Source: Anaerobacillus alkalidiazotrophicus
Lineage (GTDB): Bacteria > Bacillota > Bacilli > Bacillales_H > Anaerobacillaceae
Assembly (NCBI RefSeq): GCF_001866055.1
Contig: NZ_MLQS01000001.1
Coordinates: 500,313 to 564,312, forward strand
Direction of reading: 5' to 3'
DNA: 64,000 nucleotides
The number at the start of each line of letters is the position of its first letter. Positions within the stretch are counted from its first letter, which is position 1. Below, one piece after another: positions 57,446 to 64,000 of the stretch. The translations under genes and the position numbers were made by a program. The notes beneath the pieces were generated by a model, which searched no databases, was not told the origin of the DNA, and worked only from the letters and a program-made list of their open reading frames with translations.

Positions 57446-57838
57446 TTGGCACAAGTACAATATTACGGTACTGGTCGTCGTAAGCACTCTGTTGCACGTG
57501 TACGTTTAGTTCCAGGTGAAGGACGTATCGTGATCAACGGTCGCGACTTAGACGAGTATTTCGGATTAGAAACATTAAAGCTTATCGTTAAGCAACCACT
57601 TGTAGAAACTGAAACTGAAGGTAAATATGATGTATTAGTAAACGTTAACGGTGGTGGATACACTGGACAAGCGGGTGCTATCCGTCATGGTGTTGCTCGT
57701 GCACTTTTAGGAGCAGATCCAGAATTCCGTGCTGGCTTAAAGCGCGCTGGATTCTTAACTCGTGATGCACGTATGAAAGAACGTAAAAAATACGGTCTTA
57801 AAGCAGCACGTCGTGCACCTCAGTTCTCAAAACGTTAA
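57446..57838 (+). CDS. rpsI: 30S ribosomal protein S9
   Basis: Its C-terminal tail touches P-site tRNA. The 130-residue product has [38 protein letters not shown] and ends in the basic PQFSKR. Start is TTG with AAGGAGGG upstream. Confidence 0.98.
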   Translation: MAQVQYYGTGRRKHSVARVRLVPGEGRIVINGRDLDEYFGLETLKLIVKQPLVETETEGKYDVLVNVNGGGYTGQAGAIRHGVARALLGADPEFRAGLKRAGFLTRDARMKERKKYGLKAARRAPQFSKR

Positions 57839-57852
57839 TATCATTACGTTTC

Positions 57853-57887
57853 AAGGCTCTCATCCTTTTGGATGGGGGTCTTTTTTT
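57853..57887 (+). terminator. Terminator after rpsI
   Basis: CTCTCATCC / GGATGGGGG stem (G-U pairs) followed by TTTTTTT. Confidence 0.8.
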
Positions 57888-57988
57888 ATGAGAGTAATGC
57901 AGTAATGACTATATTTAAAAGCTGAATTTTTGTACTTGCAGAAGAATGTAGTATTATATACATATTAATTTGGTTTGGAGGATTATTT

Positions 57989-58780
57989 ATGGATGCTAAA
58001 GAGAAGAATTTGTTGGCTTGGAACAGTGGTGCATATCAAGCTTGGCTTAATCGGTTTGGTACACCAGAAGAAGCTGCTAGGAAAATAAAGGTGGATCCGC
58101 ATAAAAGGGTAGGATCAGTCTTAAACTATATGGGTGAAACAATACATGGAAAAAAGATAATAAATTTACTCGGATCAAATGGAAATAAAGCCGTTGCACT
58201 GGCTCTGCTCGGAGCAAGTGTCACTGTTGTTGATTTTTCAATAGAAAATGAGGCTTATGCCAATGAACTTGCAAAAGAGGCTGGAGTAGAAATTCGGTAC
58301 ATTGTTTCAGACGTACTTCAATTACCACCTGATGAACTAACGAGTGATTATGATATTGTCTTTATGGAATTTGGGATTCTTCACTATTTCAAGGACCTAC
58401 ATCCGTTGTTTGAATTAGTTTCAAAACTACTTGGAACAAAAGGACGTTTAGTACTACAAGATTTTCATCCAGTAACTACGAAATTAATTTCATCTCGTGG
58501 TACAACGGCAAAGGTTAGAAAGCATAAAGTGACAGGGAACTATTTCGATACGACTCTAGAAGAGAAAGAAGTATCTCACTCAAAATTCTTAGAAGCGAAC
58601 AAAAAAATCTCAACTGATCATAAAGTTTACTTACGGAATTGGACTATTGGTGAAATTGTCACATCCATTGCTGATGAAGGTTTATTTATTAAGGTGCTAG
58701 AGGAGTTACCAAATCAATCTTCTGAAATTTTTGATCAGGGAATCCCTAAAACCTTCACAATCATTGCAGAAAAAATGTGA
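57989..58780 (+). CDS. Class I SAM-dependent methyltransferase (YbaJ-like)
   Basis: The 263-residue product has a Rossmann-type motif I (KIINLLGSNGNKAVALALLG near 51-70, with VTVVDFS after it) and an FMEFGILHYFKDLHPLFELV region typical of small-molecule methyltransferases. Substrate is unknown. Synteny matches ybaJ of B. subtilis. ATG follows TTGGAGG. Probably monocistronic. Confidence 0.8.
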   Translation: MDAKEKNLLAWNSGAYQAWLNRFGTPEEAARKIKVDPHKRVGSVLNYMGETIHGKKIINLLGSNGNKAVALALLGASVTVVDFSIENEAYANELAKEAGVEIRYIVSDVLQLPPDELTSDYDIVFMEFGILHYFKDLHPLFELVSKLLGTKGRLVLQDFHPVTTKLISSRGTTAKVRKHKVTGNYFDTTLEEKEVSHSKFLEANKKISTDHKVYLRNWTIGEIVTSIADEGLFIKVLEELPNQSSEIFDQGIPKTFTIIAEKM

Positions 58781-58901
58781 AAAAATAATACAATCAGAAA
58801 AATAACCCGCAACAGACTATTTTTGCCTATTTAGTTGCAATTTCCATAGCATTAACTATGCCTCCTTGATTGAAACTAACAAAAAAAGGGGGGATAATAC
58901 A

Positions 58902-59339
58902 GTGAATGTGATCACTACCTTTGAGGATCGCAGACGTAAAAAGCAATGGAACTTTGAAAGACAAGTGTTGCGAAAGCTCTCTTTATCAAAAATAAGAGGC
59001 TACATTCATATGCACTTCCCTTCAGTTTTCGAAAAACACCAAAAATTAGGGAGTAGTTTTGCTGAAGATGCATGCATTGATTTTGCTATAGACGCTTATT
59101 TATTAGGTGCTGAATTTAGTCGCTTTGGCTATTACGGGGAAACAGAAGTGTTAGTAAGAAGACGTTGCCAAGAAGAGTATAATGAACAGATAAATCATTT
59201 ATATGACCAACTATCTGGTTGGCTTTTCAAATATGAGCAAGACGATCATTTTTTTGCTTTGTGTGAAAGTTTTATTCTCTTTTGGTGGGAAAAGGGCTTT
59301 CAAGAGGGAGAAAAAAGGTATAGGATGAAGCTAAACTAA
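58902..59339 (+). CDS. DUF2521-family protein (YbaK-like)
   Basis: The 145-residue protein, upstream of cwlD as ybaK is in B. subtilis, has no recognised motif. It is rich in aromatic residues (FILFWWEKGFQEGEKRYRMK at the C-terminus) and charged N-terminally. The start GTG at 58902 follows GGGGGG; an earlier in-frame codon at 58866 has no ribosome binding site. Function unknown. Confidence 0.8.
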   Translation: MNVITTFEDRRRKKQWNFERQVLRKLSLSKIRGYIHMHFPSVFEKHQKLGSSFAEDACIDFAIDAYLLGAEFSRFGYYGETEVLVRRRCQEEYNEQINHLYDQLSGWLFKYEQDDHFFALCESFILFWWEKGFQEGEKRYRMKLN

Positions 59340-59462
59340 TTTGAAATTCTCGTTACTTAAGTATGCTTGATGAGGGGTACTTCTTTCGGAAAGATGTTAA
59401 ATTAAGTTCATATTTTCCTCCTTGTCCCAATATAATGTATGGAGACGATAGGAGGGGAAGGG

Positions 59463-60179
59463 ATGAGCAAGTGGTTTAAAGGTGGAGTCTTTGCAGCTGG
59501 ATTAATCATTTTATTATTTTATATTCAATATCAATTTGTAAGTACCGATTCAGGTTCTTCATGGTCATTACCTTTATCAGGGAAGATAATTATTGTGGAT
59601 CCCGGACACGGTGGGATAGATGGTGGAGCTAGTTCAGATAGTGGGCTTTTAGAGAAAGATGTTGCATTAAGTATTAGTTTAATCCTTAGAGATTATCTCC
59701 AAGAGGCAGGTGCTCTTGTCATTATGTCTAGGGAAGAAGATACAGACTTGGCAGACCCAACAACTAAAGGAGTTAGGAATCGGAAAGTCCAAGATTTGAA
59801 AAGAAGAGTTCAGCTTGTAAATGAAACAGGCAGCGACTTATTTGTTTCACTCCATCTTAACGCAATACCTTCACCCAAATGGTCAGGTGCACAAACCTTT
59901 TACAATCGGTCAATAGATCAAAACGAAAGATTGGCAAAATTTATTCAAGAAGAAATAAGGTATAACCTTGAAAATACAAATAGATTAGCAAAACCAATTG
60001 GTAATGTATATTTATTAAAACATGCTCAAATACCCGGAGCGTTAATTGAAGTTGGCTTTTTATCTAATCCAAGCGAAGCCGACTTACTTAATACGAAGGC
60101 TTACCAACAAAAAGTTGCGGCTTCTATTTATCAAGGTATTATGAGGTATTACACAGAAGAGCCAGTTCCTTCTAGTTAA
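59463..60179 (+). CDS. cwlD: Spore cortex N-acetylmuramoyl-L-alanine amidase CwlD
   Basis: CwlD, with PdaA, makes muramic-delta-lactam in spore cortex, needed for germination. The 238-residue protein has an N-terminal membrane anchor (FAAGLIILLFYIQYQF, residues 9-24) and an Amidase_3 domain with zinc/catalytic residues in VDPGHGGIDGGA, LLEKDVAL, SLHLNA and ALIEVGFLSN. ATG at 59463 follows GGAGGGGAAGG. Its stop codon sits in the loop of its terminator. Confidence 0.95.
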   Translation: MSKWFKGGVFAAGLIILLFYIQYQFVSTDSGSSWSLPLSGKIIIVDPGHGGIDGGASSDSGLLEKDVALSISLILRDYLQEAGALVIMSREEDTDLADPTTKGVRNRKVQDLKRRVQLVNETGSDLFVSLHLNAIPSPKWSGAQTFYNRSIDQNERLAKFIQEEIRYNLENTNRLAKPIGNVYLLKHAQIPGALIEVGFLSNPSEADLLNTKAYQQKVAASIYQGIMRYYTEEPVPSS

Positions 60180-60197
60180 TAGAAGACTGGCCTTTTT
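60161..60197 (+). terminator. Terminator overlapping the cwlD stop
   Basis: GCCAGT-CTTCTA / TAGAAG-ACTGGC, loop containing the TAA stop, then CTTTTT. Confidence 0.85.
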
Positions 60198-60323
60198 AAC
60201 ACGAATTAATATTTCCTATTTATACATTTAATAAATTGTTAAATTTCATAAGCTTTGTAACATTACTATTAAAGTGGCTGTGTTATACTATTTACATAAC
60301 CTAATACATAAGGGGTGTTTATT

Positions 60324-61373
60324 TTGCTTACACAAGAAAAAATCTTAGATGCGTTAAAAACAGTGCGTGAACCGTTTTTAAATAAAAGTATTGTTGAAAT
60401 TGATGGGATTCGTGAAATTAAAATAAAAGATGGTTTAGTAAGCATTAAAGTTGCCATTTCTAAAACTGGAACACAAGAGCAATTGCAGTTACAACAACAA
60501 ATTGTATCTACCGTAAAAGAAGTTGGTGCGCAATCTGTTGGTTTACGGTTTGAGCAACTTACAGATGAAGAAATGAATAAGTTAGGTGTAGATCCAAATG
60601 GAGCTCCAAAGTCACTGTTAGACGAAGGTGTTCGCACAACCTTCATAGCAGTTACTAGTGGTAAGGGTGGTGTTGGTAAATCTACAGTCTCAGTAAATTT
60701 AGCTACCTCACTAGCACGATTAGGGAAAAAAGTAGGAATTATTGACGCCGATATATATGGATTTAGTGTACCGGATATGATGGGGATTGAAGAAAAACCT
60801 AAAGTTAAAGGTGAAAGAATTTATCCGGTTAATCGCTTTGGTGTGCAAGTAATATCAATGGGATTTTTTGTTCAAGATAATTCTCCAATCATTTGGCGTG
60901 GACCTATGCTAGGTAAAATGTTAAATAACTTCTTTACACAAGTAGAGTGGGATGAACTAGATTATCTAATTTTAGATTTACCTCCTGGTACTGGTGACGT
61001 TGCACTTGATGTCCATAACATGTTGCCAAGCAGTAAAGAGATTATTGTTACTACCCCACATCCAACAGCTGCTTTTGTTGCAGCTAGAGCAGGTGTAATG
61101 GCAATAAAAACAGAGCATGAAATTTTAGGTGTTGTTGAAAATATGGCTTATTTCAAAAGTCAGCTAACAGGGGAAAAGGAGTTTGTATTTGGCCAAGGTG
61201 GTGGTAAAAGATTAGCTCAAGAATTACAAACAGATATCTTGGCCCAAATTCCGCTAGGGCAGCCTGAAATAGATGAAGAAGATTTCGCTCCTTCTATCTA
61301 TGCACCAGATCATTCTATTGGTCAAATTTATATGAAGATGGCTCAAAAAGTTATTGATAAAATTGAAGCATAA
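60324..61373 (+). CDS. salA: SalA/Mrp family P-loop ATPase
   Basis: SalA is a Mrp/NBP35-like protein; in B. subtilis it is a regulator that relieves repression of protease genes, while Mrp relatives carry Fe-S clusters. The 349-residue product has an N-terminal MIP18-like domain, the deviant Walker A SGKGGVGKST near 116-125, LIDADIYGFSVPDMMG-type switch (IIDADIYGFSVPDMMG) and LDLPPGTGDV. No C-terminal CxxC is visible, as in SalA rather than Fe-S Mrp. TTG at 60324 follows AAGGGG; GTG at 60315 overlaps it. Confidence 0.93.
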   Translation: MLTQEKILDALKTVREPFLNKSIVEIDGIREIKIKDGLVSIKVAISKTGTQEQLQLQQQIVSTVKEVGAQSVGLRFEQLTDEEMNKLGVDPNGAPKSLLDEGVRTTFIAVTSGKGGVGKSTVSVNLATSLARLGKKVGIIDADIYGFSVPDMMGIEEKPKVKGERIYPVNRFGVQVISMGFFVQDNSPIIWRGPMLGKMLNNFFTQVEWDELDYLILDLPPGTGDVALDVHNMLPSSKEIIVTTPHPTAAFVAARAGVMAIKTEHEILGVVENMAYFKSQLTGEKEFVFGQGGGKRLAQELQTDILAQIPLGQPEIDEEDFAPSIYAPDHSIGQIYMKMAQKVIDKIEA

Positions 61374-61375
61374 TA

Positions 61376-61418
61376 CAAAAAGCCCAACTATGAGTCTAAC
61401 ATAGTTGAGCTTTTTGTT
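61376..61418. terminator. Bidirectional terminator between salA and gerD
   Basis: AGC-AACTATG / CATAGTT-GCT stem with an A-run on one side and T-run on the other, between convergent genes. Confidence 0.85.
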
Positions 61419-61478
61419 ATCATAAGGTTTTCGGGTTGGTAATAGTAATTAATATTTAATATTTAAATACTGGCTCAA

Positions 61479-62057
61479 TTATTCGCCTTCTTCTTGTTCT
61501 TCAGCTGCTTCTTTTTTCATTTGTTCACTTGCCACTTTACCTAATATTTCATTGACTTGTGCTTTAAAGTATGGGCTTTCAAATGCGTCGGTCATGATGT
61601 TCATGACTTGTTGACGATATTCCTTACTTTTCATCAAATCGAGAGCCGCACTTTCCATTTCAGGATCTTGTAATATGTCCATCATCATCGTTTGATATTC
61701 AGGGTCTTTCATTAAATTTTTTAATATTTTTTCAACTTCAGTTTGTAAGCTTTCCGCTAAGGATTTTGCAAATTCAGGATCTTGCATTAAATCTTCCCAA
61801 AATTGCTTTCCTTGCTCAGAGGTAAGAACTTGCTGAATTGTTTCTTTAACAAGAGCTTGTTCAAGAACGATTTCTTGTTTGACCTCATCATCGCTTAATA
61901 CTTCTTGAATAGATTTTTTTCCTTCATCGGTCTTAAGCATATCAACCATCATTTGCTTTGTGCTTTCATAGTCAGGTTGACTTCCTTGATCCTCTACAGC
62001 GCAGCTAGCTAATAATAGTAATAATAAAAGTAAGAGGAGCTTCTTAAAGCTTTTCAA
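61479..62057 (-). CDS. gerD: Spore germination lipoprotein GerD
   Basis: GerD scaffolds nutrient-receptor clusters in the spore inner membrane. The 192-residue protein has a leucine-rich signal peptide with lipobox LLASC (Cys at about residue 18), a helical core with repeated EDLMQDPEFAKSL / LKNLMKDPEYQTMMMDILQD units, and an acidic tail. TTG at 62057 gives KSFKKLLLLL with AAAGGGG upstream; an ATG at 62105 lacks a ribosome binding site. Convergent with salA. Confidence 0.92.
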   Translation of the reverse strand: MKSFKKLLLLLLLLLLASCAVEDQGSQPDYESTKQMMVDMLKTDEGKKSIQEVLSDDEVKQEIVLEQALVKETIQQVLTSEQGKQFWEDLMQDPEFAKSLAESLQTEVEKILKNLMKDPEYQTMMMDILQDPEMESAALDLMKSKEYRQQVMNIMTDAFESPYFKAQVNEILGKVASEQMKKEAAEEQEEGE

Positions 62058-62417
62058 GGTAGTATTCGCCCCTTTCCATATCATTTCAGTATTAATATGA
62101 AACAAAAAAACAAAAATTATCCAAAAAATAATGATTAAAGAGGAAAATACTTTTTAGATTACGCCCTAATTATGTGAGAATATTAAATATAAGTACCTTA
62201 TGTAAGGTTTAACTACAAAAGGCACTTTTTCTTATACAAAGAAAAAGTGCCTTTTAATAATAATTTAAGAAATAGTTGTTTGGTGCGTACCTTTATAAAA
62301 GAAGTGTCACTTTAATAACTTTCCTTATTAAGATATAAGTAATTTCTTGCTGGAGCTTTTAAATTTTAAAATTTAATTTTATCCAGTAGCGGTGAATGTT
62401 GCTTTTTTGAGTTGAAT
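62058..62417. other. gerD-pdaB spacer
   Basis: About 360 bases without a gene. In B. subtilis kbaA sits here; no kbaA frame is seen. The stretch holds the pdaB terminator and AT-rich sequence that should carry the gerD promoter. Confidence 0.6.
62217..62255. terminator. Strong bidirectional terminator downstream of pdaB
   Basis: A perfect 17-bp inverted repeat AAAAGGCACTTTTTCTT / AAGAAAAAGTGCCTTTT with a 5-base loop. It would end minus-strand pdaB transcripts. Confidence 0.85.
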
Positions 62418-63179
62418 CTATTTAATTTCTTTGCTTTTAGCATCTGTGTTAGCTAACAATTCAGTTACAGTAACAAAAGAATAGCCTTTATTTTTTAATT
62501 GGTCAATAACAACAGGTAAGGCTTTGTGTGTTTGTTTTACACGGTCTGAAGCATGGAAGAGGACAATATCCCCACCGCTAACATTGTTAACAACATTACT
62601 AATAATTTGTTCAACTCCTGGATTACTATAATCCTTTGAGTCTACACTCCAGTGAATTAATGTATATTTCTCGGCTTCTGAAATCCCTAAAACTCTTTTA
62701 TCGAAATTTCCATTTGGTGGACGTAAAAGTTTTGGTGTTTTATTAGTTAGTTCAAATAATGTTTGGTGTGCTCTACGAATATCTTTTCGTATTTTATCGT
62801 CGTCCCATTGAGGATAGTTTTCGTACCTGTATCCATGATTGCCGATTTCGTGTCCATCTTTCCATATTCTCTCTACAATATCCGGGTGTCTTTCAGCCCA
62901 TGAAGCAGATAAGAAAAACGTTGCGTTATTTATTCCCTTTTCTTTTAAAATATCTAAAATAGGTAAAGCTTTTTCTTCACCCCAACTAATATTAAAAGTT
63001 AAGGCGATCTTTTTCTCATTGGTCTCAGCCTTATATATAGCAGTAGCTTCGGCTGACGGAGAAAAAACAGCAATTTGACTTCTTTCCACATACAAAATAC
63101 CTGATGTAAAAAATGCGGCGATGACAATGATTAAATATTGCTTTATTTTTTTACTATTCCAAACCCAGATGAAATTCAT
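62418..63179 (-). CDS. pdaB: Polysaccharide deacetylase family sporulation protein PdaB
   Basis: PdaB is needed for stable spores in B. subtilis. The 253-residue protein has an N-terminal membrane segment (QYLIIVIAAFFTSGILYV, 14-31) and a NodB domain: motif 1 ALTFNISWG, motif 2 GHEIGNHGYRY, motif 3 LLRPPNGNFD, and late motif IVLFHASD. The motif 1 catalytic Asp position is Asn63 and the second zinc His of motif 2 is Tyr, so deacetylase activity is doubtful. AGGAGGG precedes the ATG. A CATACATA near 63210 might be a forespore -10. Confidence 0.93.
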   Translation of the reverse strand: MNFIWVWNSKKIKQYLIIVIAAFFTSGILYVERSQIAVFSPSAEATAIYKAETNEKKIALTFNISWGEEKALPILDILKEKGINNATFFLSASWAERHPDIVERIWKDGHEIGNHGYRYENYPQWDDDKIRKDIRRAHQTLFELTNKTPKLLRPPNGNFDKRVLGISEAEKYTLIHWSVDSKDYSNPGVEQIISNVVNNVSGGDIVLFHASDRVKQTHKALPVVIDQLKNKGYSFVTVTELLANTDAKSKEIK

Positions 63180-63325
63180 ACCAGCCCTCCTTGTCCCTTT
63201 ATTTGCATTATATGTATGCTTATTACTGAGTTGTTATGAATAAATTGGGCAAAATTAGAAAATAATTTCATAAGAGTACAAATTTTGATTGTTACTTTTA
63301 CTCATATATTGAAAGGAAGGTAATT

Positions 63326-63556
63326 ATGATTGGGGTAATGTTAAATAGCAAAGAATCTCAAGAAATTGAGTATATGTTAAAAAGAGAATTAGAAGAATTG
63401 TTATTGGATTTAACAGACTCAAGAATAGATGGAATTGTAAAAAGATCAATGGAAGAAAGGTATAAAATTATCTTTGGTCTATACAAGCGTTTTGCCTCCC
63501 CAAAAGAATGTTATAAGTATATTAGAATGAAACCTCGTCATAGCGAAAAAATGTAA
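63326..63556 (+). CDS. Small hypothetical protein
   Basis: A 76-residue hydrophilic, helical protein (KESQEIEYMLKRELEELLLD, DSRIDGIVKRSMEERYKIIF) with GAAAGGAAGG upstream of ATG 63326. It lies between divergent pdaB and the rRNA promoters. I recall similar small hypothetical proteins in Bacillus; function unknown. Confidence 0.7.
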   Translation: MIGVMLNSKESQEIEYMLKRELEELLLDLTDSRIDGIVKRSMEERYKIIFGLYKRFASPKECYKYIRMKPRHSEKM

Positions 63557-63563
63557 AAAAATA

Positions 63564-63592
63564 TTGACTTTATTATCATAAGTTGATATAGT
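63564..63592 (+). promoter_or_regulatory. rRNA operon promoter P1
   Basis: TTGACT (63564-63569) and TATAGT (63587-63592) with 17-base spacing. Confidence 0.75.
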
Positions 63593-63691
63593 ATTAAACG
63601 TTGCTGTTAGAGATTAACTCGAGCAAAAAAAGTATTTTACTTAATTGTTCAGGAATGATATATTATTCAAGTCGCTGATTGAAAAAAGATG

Positions 63692-63720
63692 TTGACAAGA
63701 TTGTGGTGACCTGATAAAAT
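63692..63720 (+). promoter_or_regulatory. rRNA operon promoter P2
   Basis: TTGACA (63692-63697) and TAAAAT (63715-63720) with 17-base spacing, 125 bases before the 16S gene. Confidence 0.85.
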
Positions 63721-63750
63721 GAATTCTTGTGACCGTAACGAAAGACAAGA

Positions 63751-63767
63751 ATTGTTCTTTGAAAACT
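63751..63767 (+). promoter_or_regulatory. rRNA leader boxA
   Basis: TTGTTCTTTGAAAACTG matches the Bacillus rRNA boxA for Nus-factor antitermination. A GAGATA / TATCTC hairpin (63790-63805) follows. Confidence 0.8.
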
Positions 63768-63844
63768 GAACACACAGCCAAGCGAATTAAAGAGATAGTA
63801 AATATCTCGTCAATGAATTTAAATTTTGAGCTTTATCAAACACT

Positions 63845-64000
63845 TTTATGGAGAGTTTGATCCTGGCTCAGGACGAACGCTGGCGGCGTGCCTAATACAT
63901 GCAAGTCGAGCGAATGGATGGGAGCTTGCTCCCTGAAATTAGCGGCGGACGGGTGAGTAACACGGTGGGCAACCTGCCCTGTAGACTGGGATAACTTCGG
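63845..64000 (+). rRNA. rrs: 16S ribosomal RNA, 5' end (truncated by window)
   Basis: GGAGAGTTTGATCCTGGCTC and GACGAACGCTGGCGGCGTGC are the universal 16S 5' sequences, then CTAATACATGCAAGTCGAGC and the GGGTGAGTAACACG region. The sequence is of Bacillaceae type. It continues past the window end. Confidence 0.97.

Overview
The window is a low-GC Gram-positive (Bacillaceae) chromosome segment. It starts in the 23S-5S spacer and 5S gene of one rRNA operon and ends about 155 bases into the 16S gene of the next. Gene order follows the Bacillus subtilis interval between its first rRNA clusters almost gene for gene: ctsR-mcsAB-clpC, radA-disA, yacL, ispDF, gltX, cysE-cysS, mrnC-rlmB-rae1-sigH, rpmG-secE-nusG, rplKAJL, rsmC-like, rpoBC, rplGB-rpsLG-fusA-tuf, the S10-spc-alpha ribosomal protein cluster, ecfA1A2T-truA, rplM-rpsI, then cwlD, salA, gerD and pdaB. 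Sporulation and germination genes (sigH, cwlD, gerD, pdaB) indicate an endospore former. Genus is not decided from the sequence.

Layout. 1-970: 5S gene, terminator, decayed repeats. 969-6400: a MgtC/SapB-like membrane protein, then the CtsR heat-shock operon with visible CtsR boxes. 6400-18800: RadA/DisA, YacL, the MEP enzymes IspD/IspF, GltX, a cysteine T-box ahead of cysE and cysS, then RNA-processing genes and sigH. 18800-36700: secretion and transcription factors, L11/L1/L10/L12, RNA polymerase beta and beta', S12/S7/EF-G/EF-Tu. 36700-38090: a 1.4-kb island holding a dispersed repeat and a decayed minus-strand NERD-domain gene. 38093-53405: the S10-spc-alpha cluster. 53580-57840: ECF transporter module, TruA, L13, S9. 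57989-63556: a methyltransferase, YbaK, CwlD, SalA, and (minus strand) GerD and PdaB, then a small unknown gene. 63560-64000: tandem rRNA promoters, boxA and the 16S 5' end.

Most of the window is core information-processing machinery on the + strand, co-directional with the rRNA operons. RNA-level control is visible: a Cys T-box, an L1-type site before rplK, an L10 leader before rplJ, a probable L13 leader, and several unassigned hairpins in ribosomal protein intergenic regions.

I found no previously undescribed multi-gene system. The best leads are modest: a dispersed, structured repeat present in five co-oriented copies, four of them just 3' of hairpin terminators, including one inside the rplK-rplA spacer; a multiply broken NERD-domain pseudogene between tuf and rpsJ; an adenylate kinase that has lost two of the lid zinc cysteines; and several uncharacterised intergenic RNA structures.
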